Assembly (NCBI GenBank): GCA_028287885.1
Contig: JAQBOT010000246.1
Span: 1-16,850, forward strand
Direction of reading: 5' to 3'
Length of the DNA: 16,850 nt
Source: Pedobacter sp.
Lineage (GTDB): Bacteria > Bacteroidota > Bacteroidia > Sphingobacteriales > Sphingobacteriaceae
The first letter of the stretch is position 1, and every line of letters starts with the position of its first letter. The position numbers and the translations under genes are program-made. Positions 1 to 7,551 of this stretch are shown here, piece after piece. Below the pieces are notes generated by a model. It was given only the letters and a program-made list of their open reading frames with translations, was not told the DNA's origin and made no database searches.

Positions 1-544
1 CAATAATTACATAAATAAGTTTAACAGAAGAAAGATTCCCGTCTCCTGCCGCTGAGGAATCATTAAAGAACAGGTAGGCCGCGATAATTGGACCTAAAAA
101 AGAACCTACACCATTGAAACATTGTGATAAGTTTAACCGGCTGGTTGATGTTTCGGCAGGACCCAATACCGTAACATATGGATTTGCTGCTGTCTCCAGA
201 CAGGCTAGTCCGGATGCTAAGATAAATAAGGCAAGCAAGAAGAAATTGAAACTTGCTGTTTCTGCGGCAGGGTAAAAAAGCAACGCTCCAAAAGCATACA
301 AAAGCAGTCCCATGATGATTCCTTTTTTATAACCAAACCTGTTCATGAACAAGCCCGCAGGCAGCGCTACAAGGAAGTAGGCACCGAAATATGCAGCTTG
401 AAGCAAGGTAGACCTGCTTTTGGTAATGTTGAGCGTCTCCTGGAAGTGCTTATTCAAAACATCGAGAAGTCCGTAAGCGAAGCCCCATAGGAAAAACAGG
501 GAGGTGATCATAATAAATGGCAACAAGTACTTGTTCTTCGTCAT
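1..544 (-). CDS. fucP: FucP-type L-fucose:H+ symporter (MFS), C-terminus cut off by window edge
   Basis: Major facilitator permease of the inner membrane that imports L-fucose (or a related sugar) with protons. The first 181 residues are visible, against roughly 410-440 for the family. The FucP hallmarks are present: LFFLWGFAYGLLDVLNKHF in helix 1 with Asp28, a YFGAYFLVALPAGL helix, and GLACLETAANPYVTVLGP with Glu117. By alignment from memory, Asp28 and Glu117 match the Asp46/Glu135 proton-coupling pair of E. coli FucP. The ATG at 542-544 is the first in frame; an in-frame stop lies 13 codons upstream. The gene lies downstream of a secreted alpha-L-fucosidase on the same strand, which supports fucose as substrate. 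A related glucose/galactose-type sugar MFS transporter is the main alternative. Confidence 0.85.
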   Translation of the reverse strand, partial: MTKNKYLLPFIMITSLFFLWGFAYGLLDVLNKHFQETLNITKSRSTLLQAAYFGAYFLVALPAGLFMNRFGYKKGIIMGLLLYAFGALLFYPAAETASFNFFLLALFILASGLACLETAANPYVTVLGPAETSTSRLNLSQCFNGVGSFLGPIIAAYLFFNDSSAAGDGNLSSVKLIYVII

Positions 545-563
545 CAGGATTTGGTTAGAATCA

Positions 564-581
564 ATATCGCTTTTGCGATAT
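564..581 (-). promoter_or_regulatory. Perfect 7-bp hairpin/palindrome in the fucP leader
   Basis: ATATCGC and GCGATAT arms flank a 4-base TTTT loop (AAAA in the minus-strand RNA), ending 19 bases before the fucP ATG. No T-tract follows on the minus strand, so it is not an intrinsic terminator. It could be a repressor operator (sugar regulators often bind such palindromes), a leader-RNA structure, or chance. The symmetry is seen; a function is not shown. Confidence 0.35.
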
Positions 582-642
582 CAGGGTTTAAGTTAACCTT
601 TTCGTACTAAATTCCTCAATCTTGAGCTGCCTTTCGTTTATT

Positions 643-810
643 TTAAAAATAATTGTGCTTAATTATTAAACTTCTTCTGCAGCCTGATTCCGTTGAGGCA
701 GCCCCTACCATGATCTTGAATTTACCGGCTTCAGCAACTGATTTAACCCTGAATTGTAAAGCGCCAGATCTTCTTTTAAGCTCGAACTCTAAAGTTTGGG
801 CTTCCCCTGC
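643..810 (-). pseudogene. Remnant of a GH3 glycosidase C-terminal fibronectin III-like domain
   Basis: Between the fucosidase stop and fucP, one minus-strand frame reads 55 codons without interruption: AGEAQTLEFEL, then about 17 residues, then EAGKFKIMVGAAS and a basic tail ending in TAA at 643-645. This pattern (AGE..T..F.L, then EAG.F.IMVGASS) is the signature of the Fn3-like domain that closes GH3 beta-glucosidases and beta-xylosidases (PF14310). The codon before the first Ala is TAA (811-813), there is no start codon, and the catalytic domains are absent. This makes it the 3' fossil of a larger gene whose body was lost. The domain call rests on remembered family patterns, not a search. 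A chance open frame is the alternative but fits the match poorly. Confidence 0.6.
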
Positions 811-837
811 TTACTTCATCATTAGCTGCCTGGGATA

Positions 838-2961
838 CTATGGCTTTTCTGCAATACTGCTGATGCCTATCTCCGCCAAGGTAATCCCATTTCCCTTAAC
901 ACTTCTACGGCCTGTAAATCGAATGTATCGGGCTTGTACAGGGGATTTCAATCGGATCACTTGCGCAATTGGGTTTGCCGTAATGTTTGAAAACTCTCCG
1001 GAAGCAACTTCCTTAAAGTTTATACCGTCATCGCTTATTGAAAAGGTATATAAATCAACAATGCCCAGTATCTTTTTGTCTTGCCTTGGCAAATAGTTAA
1101 ATGAATGAATCATTGTACGCTGATGCAAGTCAATACTTACCGAGGCTTGTTGAAACGCTTTAGTTGTGTCGGGCGATAAGCTGCTCCAAAAGGTTTTTGC
1201 GTTCTCGTCTATAGCATAGGTTGGATGTACTCCCGTTGTATCCGGCATCAAGGTCCATTTGGACTTGCTTACATCGAAAGTCTGAACTGCAAGCTCGCTG
1301 ATTTTCCCTCCCTCAACGGCAATTGCACGAATCACTCCCCCCTGAGGAAATGGAAATTCCTGCTTATAGGCATAAGACTTTAAGGTTGGAATGCTACCAT
1401 TTTTCGTATAATACAAAGCAGATACCGGCGCCAGTGTCGAGACACTTACCAGACCATGTTTGTCCCGGGATATAATAGGAGGCGCCAAGTGAACTGGCTC
1501 TTTGTACAAGCCGAAGTCGCTAAGAGCAATGCAGACTGGAGATTTGATGATCCTGAGCCTAACCCGACGTGCTGTCACAGTTTGCGGAAGGCGGATTAAC
1601 CGGTTTGCTCCTATACTTGTTGCTGCGGCAATCTTCTGCCACCTATTATCCAGAAAAGCTTCAACCTCAAACGCTTCAATGCGTTGTCCAAGTTTGATAT
1701 TTTCACGCAAACGGATCACGTTAAAACTTTTAACACCTTTAAGATTTAGGGTTAGCGTAGGCGTAGTTATCCCATCATCCGTACTCCAGTAAGAATAGCG
1801 GTCGGCATCCATGAGCAGCGCTGGACCAAACTTACCCGCCCCACCAGCTCGAACGTTACTTGCTTGTAATAAAGCACCCTTTGCTAAATTAACAGCAAAT
1901 GTTTTCCGCAGCAAGTCGCCAAAGCCTTTCAGTGCAGCCACATCTTCCGGATCAAGGAGCCCTTCCCGGTTTGGCGATAAGCCGAGATCCAGGTTTGCAC
2001 CTCTGCCCACACTCTTGTAGTACAAATCCATTAAGGTGTAGGGCGACTTAACTTGTGCATTCTGACTGGCATGATAGAACCAACCCGGACGCAGGGAAAC
2101 GTCACATTCTGCAGGCATCCAAAACTTGCCATTGCGGGTTCCTTCAACACCAAGCTCGGATTTCACATAGCCGTTTGCCGGTATTTGCCCGCTATCGGGT
2201 GCCTCAGGTGTATAGGTAGCCCAGCTGGTCTCGCCAGCATGGCCTTCCTCGTTTCCAACCCAGCGTACGTCCGGACCAACATCTCCAAAGATCGTTGCCG
2301 TCGGCTGTAGCTTTCGTGTAATTCCCCAGGTTGTTGGCCATCCGTAGTAAGTAGTACGATCTATCTTACGACTTTCTCTGTTTCCACCATAATAGCCGTC
2401 ACCGCCGTTGGCCCCATCATGCCAGGAGATAAACAGCTTTCCGTAATTGGTATACAATTCCCTGAGCTGCTCCCGGTAGATATTTACATATTCTGATGTT
2501 CCATAAAATGCCGAATTCCTGTCCCATGGGGAACAATACAAGCCAAGTTGCATACCCAGCCTGTTACATGCTTCCTGGTATTCTTTAAGCATATCGCCCT
2601 TACCTCCACGCCATGATGTCTTAGTAATGTTGTGTTCTGTAGTTTTGGTTGGCCAGATACATAGGCCATCGTGATGCTTAGCCACAACCACCACACCCTT
2701 AAAGCCACCGGCTTTAGCCGCCGCAACAATCTGGCTGGCATCAAACCCTTTTGGGTTAACAATGGCCGGATCTTCATCACCAAAACCCCATTCCTTATCA
2801 GTATAAGTATCTACCCCAAAGTGGATGATGCAGTACATCTCCATTTCATGCCAATTTAGTTGACTGACTGATGGCAGCGCCCCATAAGGTGTCGGTGCAG
2901 ACTGCGCCCAGGAACACGCAAACTGAATTCCCAGGAAAAGCGTAAGAAACAGCTTTTTCAT
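838..2961 (-). CDS. Secreted GH29 alpha-L-fucosidase with F5/8 C-type and CHB_HEX-like accessory domains
   Basis: Hydrolyses terminal alpha-L-fucose from glycans in the periplasm or outside the cell. The protein has 707 residues. Residues 1-20 are a signal peptide with probable signal peptidase I cleavage near SWAQ-S; there is no proper lipobox. The GH29 barrel spans about 25-360, with AKHHDGLCIWPTKTTEHNI (94-112), LYCSPWD (141-147) and ISWHDGANGGDGYYGG (178-193). Asp182 is the expected nucleophile. The acid/base is probably in GNEEG (237-240, Glu238); Glu285 is a less likely candidate. These motifs look like the GH29-B (alpha-1,3/4) subfamily. A discoidin/CBM32-like domain follows at about 366-485, a chitobiase C-terminal-like domain (YYTKNGSIPT) at about 493-563 and a second F5/8 type C domain at about 565-703. 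It precedes fucP on the same strand, forming a fucose release-and-uptake pair. Confidence 0.93.
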   Translation of the reverse strand: MKKLFLTLFLGIQFACSWAQSAPTPYGALPSVSQLNWHEMEMYCIIHFGVDTYTDKEWGFGDEDPAIVNPKGFDASQIVAAAKAGGFKGVVVVAKHHDGLCIWPTKTTEHNITKTSWRGGKGDMLKEYQEACNRLGMQLGLYCSPWDRNSAFYGTSEYVNIYREQLRELYTNYGKLFISWHDGANGGDGYYGGNRESRKIDRTTYYGWPTTWGITRKLQPTATIFGDVGPDVRWVGNEEGHAGETSWATYTPEAPDSGQIPANGYVKSELGVEGTRNGKFWMPAECDVSLRPGWFYHASQNAQVKSPYTLMDLYYKSVGRGANLDLGLSPNREGLLDPEDVAALKGFGDLLRKTFAVNLAKGALLQASNVRAGGAGKFGPALLMDADRYSYWSTDDGITTPTLTLNLKGVKSFNVIRLRENIKLGQRIEAFEVEAFLDNRWQKIAAATSIGANRLIRLPQTVTARRVRLRIIKSPVCIALSDFGLYKEPVHLAPPIISRDKHGLVSVSTLAPVSALYYTKNGSIPTLKSYAYKQEFPFPQGGVIRAIAVEGGKISELAVQTFDVSKSKWTLMPDTTGVHPTYAIDENAKTFWSSLSPDTTKAFQQASVSIDLHQRTMIHSFNYLPRQDKKILGIVDLYTFSISDDGINFKEVASGEFSNITANPIAQVIRLKSPVQARYIRFTGRRSVKGNGITLAEIGISSIAEKP

Positions 2962-3057
2962 ATTTATAATTTATGCAAAAGGTAATCATCTATACCAAGA
3001 ATATAGTCGATACTTCAAATTAGAAAAAAACAGTTGATTTTTGATCTAAATTATCAC

Positions 3058-4332
3058 TTAAACCTCCTGTGATTCGGCTTCTGCAATCGAAATTGGATTG
3101 ACTGCCATCCTGTACTTGCCTTCGTCAAATTGCCCTTCACTTTTTGCGATAACAATCGTAGCAACCCCATTCCCGATCATGTTTGTAATTGCACGCGCCT
3201 CAGACATAAACCGATCCACACCGAGCAAAATGGCAATATGTTCAACCGGCATGATCTTCAGCGCTGTCAGTGTTGAAGCCAACACAATAAAGCCACTGCC
3301 CGTAACACCTGCAGCACCTTTAGAAGTTACCATAAGTATAGCCAACACAGAAATTTGCTGACCGATACTGAGGTTGATTCCAAACACCTGGGTAAGGAAG
3401 ATGACTGCCATAGCCAGGTAAATCGCTGTTCCATCCAGATTGAAAGAATACCCGGTAGGAATAACCAGCCCGACGACCGACTTATCACAACCAATAGCCT
3501 CCATCTTCAACATCATGCTGGGCAAAACAGACTCCGAGGATGAAGTTCCAAAAACAATCAAGATCTCCTGACGAATGAACTTTAGGTAACTCCAAAGACT
3601 GAATTTGTAGAAGCGGCAAATGCCGTTTAATACAACAAAAATAAAGAGCAGGCAGGTAAGGTAAACCGATCCCATGAGTTTGGCCATAGGCAACAAGGCA
3701 TGAAGTCCATACGTGCCAACGCTGAATGCCATTCCACCAAATGCACCAATTGGAGCAAGGCGCATAACAACCTTCATAATGTTAAAAAACACCTTCGACA
3801 GTTTGTCGAGCCCACGAAGAACAGGCTGACCTTCCGAACCCATTTTGTTTAAACCGTAACCAAAGAGGATAGCGAAAAACAAGATCTGCAGAATATTACC
3901 TTCACTAAAGGAGGCGACAATATTATTTGGTATGATGTGGAAAAAGAACTCCAGCCAATTGATCCCTTCAGCTTGCTTGGTGTAAGTCTCCAGTTTTGTA
4001 ACATCACCAGCTGCTGCCTGCACACCCAGTCCTGGTTTAAGCAGGTTTGCTACCACCATGCCAATTACGATGGCCAAGGTCGAAACGATCTCGAAATACA
4101 ACAAAGCCTTCCCGCCTACGCGCCCAACTTTCTTCATATCGCCCATATGGCCAATCCCAAGCACAATGGTCAGGAAAATGATCGGTGCAATCAACATGGT
4201 GATCATGTTTATGAAGCCCTGACTGATTAGCTTGGCAATCGAAGAAAAGCTGGGATAAAATGTACCTACTAAAATACCAATTGCAATGGCTACAAGAACC
4301 TGAACGGTAAGGTTCGATACAACTTTCTTCAT
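3058..4332 (-). CDS. dctA: Aerobic C4-dicarboxylate symporter (DAACS family)
   Basis: Inner-membrane secondary transporter that takes up succinate, fumarate and malate with cations. The 424 residues are close to typical DctA length. The glutamate-transporter fold signatures are present: GTSSSESVLPSMMLKMEA (262-279, hairpin 1), GYSFNLDGTAIY (294-305, helix 7), TSKGAAGVTGSGF (336-348, hairpin 2) and DRFMSEARAITN (373-384, helix 8). In helix 8 the Arg that binds the distal carboxylate is kept (Arg380). The Asp that contacts the amino group in glutamate/aspartate carriers is replaced by Ser377, which favours dicarboxylates over amino acids. It starts 12 bases after the ABC exporter stop, so co-transcription with that gene and truA is likely. 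A broader-specificity dicarboxylate:cation symporter is the alternative. Confidence 0.9.
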   Translation of the reverse strand: MKKVVSNLTVQVLVAIAIGILVGTFYPSFSSIAKLISQGFINMITMLIAPIIFLTIVLGIGHMGDMKKVGRVGGKALLYFEIVSTLAIVIGMVVANLLKPGLGVQAAAGDVTKLETYTKQAEGINWLEFFFHIIPNNIVASFSEGNILQILFFAILFGYGLNKMGSEGQPVLRGLDKLSKVFFNIMKVVMRLAPIGAFGGMAFSVGTYGLHALLPMAKLMGSVYLTCLLFIFVVLNGICRFYKFSLWSYLKFIRQEILIVFGTSSSESVLPSMMLKMEAIGCDKSVVGLVIPTGYSFNLDGTAIYLAMAVIFLTQVFGINLSIGQQISVLAILMVTSKGAAGVTGSGFIVLASTLTALKIMPVEHIAILLGVDRFMSEARAITNMIGNGVATIVIAKSEGQFDEGKYRMAVNPISIAEAESQEV

Positions 4333-4344
4333 ATTGAATTTTTT

Positions 4345-6120
4345 TTAACTTTTGGTTTCTATGCCACCAGAGTAGAACTGGAGGTCATATAGCCGTTTGT
4401 AGTAGCCATCTATTTTCAAGAGTTCCTGGTGCGTGCCCTTTTCTTTAATTTCACCTTTGTCCAAGACAATAATTTGATCAGCTTTTTGAATGGTCGATAA
4501 GCGGTGGGCGATGACGATTGCTGTGCGCCCATTCATTAGGTTATCAATAGCCCGCTGGATCAGCAACTCGGTTTCCGTGTCCACCGAAGATGTCGCTTCA
4601 TCCAAAACCAGAATGGAAGGATTATATACGAGTGCACGAATAAAGGAGATCAGTTGTGCCTGGCCGGCCGATAATGTTGCTCCACGCTCCATTACATTGT
4701 AATGATATCCTCCAGGCAGGCGTTCTATAAAATCATGTGCACCAACCTTCTTTGCTGCATCCACTACCTCATGCATGCCAATCAATGGATTATTCAATGT
4801 GATGTTATTGAAAATGGTATCAGAGAAAAGAAATACATCCTGAAGGACAGTCGCAATGTTTTTTCTTAAGAAATTCAATTCGTATTTATGGATATCAACT
4901 CCATCAATTTCAATGTCGCCTTTTTGAATGTCGTAAAAACGATTCAGAATGTTAATGGTGGATGACTTACCGGCGCCAGTGGCACCAACGAGCGCAACAG
5001 TCTGCCCTGCTTTCACCTCGAAGGACAGATCTTTCAACACATATTGCTCTTCTTTATAGGCAAACCAAACGTGGCGGAATGAAATTGAACCCTCCATCTT
5101 AGCAGGCGCATATGTGCCCTTGTTTTCCGTCGTTTCATGCGTATCAAGCACTTTGAAAACGCGCTCGGCTCCCACCATACCCATTTGAAGCGTATTAAAT
5201 TTATCAGCAAGTTCTCGGATTGGCCTGAAAAGCATGCTGATGTATAATAAGAATTCAGTTATTGTACCTGGGGTAACATCCATTGGCTTTGTAAGAATAC
5301 TTTTCGCACCATACCAAACCAGCAGGCCCATGGACATGGCTGAAATAATCTCCACCACAGGAAAAAATATAGAGTAGTACCAGTTTGACCGAATGTTTGC
5401 ATCCCGATAACGCGAATTGATCTTCACAAACTTTTTGTATTCCTGATCTTCTCTTGCAAAATACTGGATGATCGAAATTCCGGTAATGTGTTCCTGCAAA
5501 TAGGTATTCAAGTTAGACACTTCCGTCCGGATCTCCTGGAATGCTGATTTAATTGCCTTTTGGAACTTCGAGGTTGCGAGCATCAACAGCGGCAAAGGAA
5601 GTAACACGATGACCGTTAGGGCGAGGTCGCGGTAAATCATCACACCAATAATTACGATCACCATCAGGATGTCGCCGATAATCACAATCAGTCCCTCTGA
5701 AAAAATATCCGCTATTGTTTCCAAATCAGAAACAGTCCTGGTTATAAGCTGGCCAATCGGAGTACGATCAAAGTATTTTAATCTTAAGGTCGTGATGTGG
5801 TTGAAAACAGCAATACGAAGATCTTTAATGGCCGACTGCCCCAGAGTGTTGGTCAGTAAGGTATGACTATACTGAATTACACTTTGCAGAACAAGTAATA
5901 CGATCATCAGTATCGTCATTTTAACTAGTCCATTGTAATGACCTGTTAAAATGTAATTATCTAGCGTGTATTTAATTATGAAAGGTCTTACCGGCGCAAT
6001 TACGGCCAATAAAATTGTTAGGATAATGGAGTAAATAAAAATACTGCGGTAAGGCCTAACGTATTGAAATACTCTTTTCAATAAATTAACATTGACCACA
6101 TCACCCGTTATTTTCGACAT
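4345..6120 (-). CDS. ABC exporter half-transporter, fused permease and ATPase (MdlB/YheH-like)
   Basis: Inner-membrane ABC exporter half-molecule of 591 residues; it must dimerise to work. The six-helix transmembrane domain covers about 20-315, with hydrophobic stretches near 26-44, 67-83, 142-162, 166-182 and 250-275. The nucleotide-binding domain covers about 342-580. Walker A is GATGAGKSS (379-387), the Q-loop glutamine is Gln427, the signature is LSAGQ (483-487), Walker B is ILVLDE (503-508) and the switch histidine is His539. All catalytic residues look intact. The LSAGQAQLISFIRAL segment resembles MdlB/YheH-type subunits of heterodimeric exporters, but no partner half-transporter is in the window. 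The substrate cannot be told from sequence (lipid, drug or peptide). The ATG lies 1 base after the truA stop, suggesting translational coupling. Confidence 0.92.
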   Translation of the reverse strand: MSKITGDVVNVNLLKRVFQYVRPYRSIFIYSIILTILLAVIAPVRPFIIKYTLDNYILTGHYNGLVKMTILMIVLLVLQSVIQYSHTLLTNTLGQSAIKDLRIAVFNHITTLRLKYFDRTPIGQLITRTVSDLETIADIFSEGLIVIIGDILMVIVIIGVMIYRDLALTVIVLLPLPLLMLATSKFQKAIKSAFQEIRTEVSNLNTYLQEHITGISIIQYFAREDQEYKKFVKINSRYRDANIRSNWYYSIFFPVVEIISAMSMGLLVWYGAKSILTKPMDVTPGTITEFLLYISMLFRPIRELADKFNTLQMGMVGAERVFKVLDTHETTENKGTYAPAKMEGSISFRHVWFAYKEEQYVLKDLSFEVKAGQTVALVGATGAGKSSTINILNRFYDIQKGDIEIDGVDIHKYELNFLRKNIATVLQDVFLFSDTIFNNITLNNPLIGMHEVVDAAKKVGAHDFIERLPGGYHYNVMERGATLSAGQAQLISFIRALVYNPSILVLDEATSSVDTETELLIQRAIDNLMNGRTAIVIAHRLSTIQKADQIIVLDKGEIKEKGTHQELLKIDGYYKRLYDLQFYSGGIETKS

Positions 6121-6121
6121 T

Positions 6122-6874
6122 TTATTTTAAAAAAGGGTAAGTAATTTGGACCAGATATAATCCACATGCAGGCACAGACTGGCCTGCATTGCTCCTGTCC
6201 TTGCTCTCAATTATAGTTCTAATTTCTTCTGCTTCTATTTCTTTACTACCAACCCGAACCAGCGTACCTACAATTGCGCGTACCATGTTCCGAAGAAAGC
6301 GATCGGCTTGAATGGTGAAAACAAGTCCATCATCCTGCTGCTCAACAACGGCTTTGGTAATCGTACAATTATTCGTAAACGTCTGTGTGTTAGACTTACT
6401 AAAACAAGAGAAATCGGTATATTGTTGCAGAATTTCTGCCGCTGTGTTCATTGCCGCTATGTCCAGGCTTCCTTTATACAACCAGGAGCGCTGCAGTTTG
6501 AAAGGATCTTTATGAAAGTGCAGGTGGTATTTATAAGATCTTGAACTGGCATGGAAACGTGCATGTGCATTGTCATCCACCTTGAAAATTGATTTTACGG
6601 CAATATCGTATGGAAGTAAAGAATTGACCCCAGTAATGGACTTGCTAATCTTAGAAGCATCAACTTCCAATAGATCTACATGCGCATAGAACTGTGAAGC
6701 ATGTACGCCAGTGTCTGTACGGCCGCAGCCCAGGCTAACTACAGGCTGTCTAAAGTAAGTAGTTAATGCCTTTTCGAGGCACTCTTGTACAGTTAAAGCA
6801 TTTGGCTGTACTTGCCAGCCGTGATATGCAGTACCGTTATAGGCGAGTTCTATGAAAAATCGTTGCGAAGTCAA
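6122..6874 (-). CDS. truA: tRNA pseudouridine(38-40) synthase
   Basis: Cytoplasmic enzyme that isomerises uridines 38-40 of the tRNA anticodon stem-loop to pseudouridine. The protein has 250 residues, normal for TruA. N-terminal RFFIELAYNGTAYHGWQ and the catalytic motif GCGRTDTGVHASQFYAHVD (49-67) are present, with Asp54 as the invariant catalytic aspartate. The C-terminal FLRNMVRAIVGTLVRVG (193-209) is also typical. There is no ATG before the conserved N-terminus. The start used is TTG at 6872-6874; the in-frame stop upstream is only seven codons away (6893-6895), leaving ATT as the sole other option. It heads a run with the ABC exporter and dctA. A -7-like box sits 5 bases upstream of the TTG. 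Confidence 0.95.
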   Translation of the reverse strand: MTSQRFFIELAYNGTAYHGWQVQPNALTVQECLEKALTTYFRQPVVSLGCGRTDTGVHASQFYAHVDLLEVDASKISKSITGVNSLLPYDIAVKSIFKVDDNAHARFHASSRSYKYHLHFHKDPFKLQRSWLYKGSLDIAAMNTAAEILQQYTDFSCFSKSNTQTFTNNCTITKAVVEQQDDGLVFTIQADRFLRNMVRAIVGTLVRVGSKEIEAEEIRTIIESKDRSNAGQSVPACGLYLVQITYPFLK

Positions 6875-6879
6875 TCCTG

Positions 6880-6887
6880 CAAAAATA
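6880..6887 (-). promoter_or_regulatory. Bacteroidota -7 promoter box (TATTTTTG) for truA
   Basis: The minus strand reads TATTTTTG, an exact match to the Bacteroidota TAnnTTTG -7 element, ending 5 bases before the TTG start of truA. No clear TTG/TTTG -33 element lies 17-23 bases further up. If the box is real, transcription would begin at or within a few bases of the start codon, giving a leaderless mRNA. The motif is seen; promoter activity is inferred. Confidence 0.45.
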
Positions 6888-6906
6888 CTTTTTTATCATA
6901 TTACCC

Positions 6907-6935
6907 TTGTGTTTTTCTGCCTTTTAATATCTTTG
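6907..6935 (+). promoter_or_regulatory. Promoter of the DUF4293 gene (TTG, 18 bp, TATCTTTG)
   Basis: TATCTTTG at 6928-6935 matches TAnnTTTG exactly. A TTG at 6907-6909 sits 18 bases upstream, the usual spacing for the -33 element of Bacteroidota sigma-ABfr promoters. The predicted start of transcription near 6941 leaves a leader of about 14 bases before the ATG at 6955. Confidence 0.6.
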
Positions 6936-6954
6936 AAAAATCTAATGATCTAAT

Positions 6955-7413
6955 ATGATACAACGAATCCAAACCATTTGGTTATTTCTTGCCACTTTAG
7001 TCACCCTTTTATTGTTGCTTATTCCTATCGTTACCAAGCAGGCAAACGGAACAGACTACTGGATTGTAGCCACTGGATTGTATCAAAAGAACCAGCAGGG
7101 CATTACCAAAATGGAAAGTTTCCTTCCATTAATCATTTGCACCATTGCAACCTCGATCATTTCTCTGGCAAACATCTTTAATTACACCAATCGAAAACTG
7201 CAAAAGAAACTTGCCTTAATCAATATTGTCTTTATCGTGGGATTGTCATTTTGGATCTTCCAGGCTGCCAAAAAAATTCCAGGCGGAATTGACAATGCTT
7301 CGTATAATCTTGGTGCTTTTTTCCCGCTGCTGGCCATCATATTTCTGTTTTTAGCTGTCGGCGGCATCAGCCGCGATGAAAAGCTGGTCCGCTCTGCAGA
7401 TCGCCTAAGGTAA
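6955..7413 (+). CDS. DUF4293 family integral membrane protein
   Basis: Small inner-membrane protein of 152 residues and unknown function. The N-terminus MIQRIQTIWLFLA is characteristic of DUF4293 (PF14126), a family found in Bacteroidota. Four transmembrane helices are apparent at about 7-27, 53-73, 83-103 and 117-138, with charged connecting loops and a basic C-terminal tail. The ATG at 6955 is preceded at a sensible distance by a good TAnnTTTG promoter, which supports this start. It is divergent from truA and sits 138 bases before a DEAD-box helicase on the same strand. No catalytic motif is visible; a housekeeping membrane role is a guess. Confidence 0.82.
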   Translation: MIQRIQTIWLFLATLVTLLLLLIPIVTKQANGTDYWIVATGLYQKNQQGITKMESFLPLIICTIATSIISLANIFNYTNRKLQKKLALINIVFIVGLSFWIFQAAKKIPGGIDNASYNLGAFFPLLAIIFLFLAVGGISRDEKLVRSADRLR

Positions 7414-7521
7414 GAGGCAGTCGTAAACTACTGATCCTTATACCTTAGCAAGCGAAGAACATCCCCCTTGTTGTTCATATATTTATTTGCTTCGTTACCA
7501 AGTAAATAGAATATTTAAACG

Positions 7522-7529
7522 TATCTTTG
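7522..7529 (+). promoter_or_regulatory. -7 promoter box (TATCTTTG) for the DEAD-box helicase
   Basis: An exact TAnnTTTG match lies 22 bases before the helicase ATG. No convincing -33 TTG is found at 17-23 bases; the nearest TTTG, at 7486-7489, is 32 bases away. The predicted leader is short (about 16 bases), so a long cold-shock type 5' UTR is not expected from this promoter. Confidence 0.5.
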
Positions 7530-7551
7530 CGGCTTAATTAAAATAGTTATA

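Noticed and set aside
653..1096. Open plus-strand frame of 147 codons opposite the fucosidase 3' end
   Set aside because: It mostly lies antisense to the GH29 C-terminal domain and the GH3 remnant; its translation shows no domain or signal, and the minus-strand reading explains the sequence.
2990..3006. CTATA ... TATAG inverted repeat upstream of the fucosidase
   Set aside because: A 5-bp A/T-rich arm with a 7-base spacer is expected by chance in such a gap.
7414..7551. Possible terminator in the gap between the DUF4293 gene and the helicase
   Set aside because: Only short imperfect complementarities are present (GAACA/TGTTC and CGAAG/CTTCG) without a following T-run, so no terminator is called.
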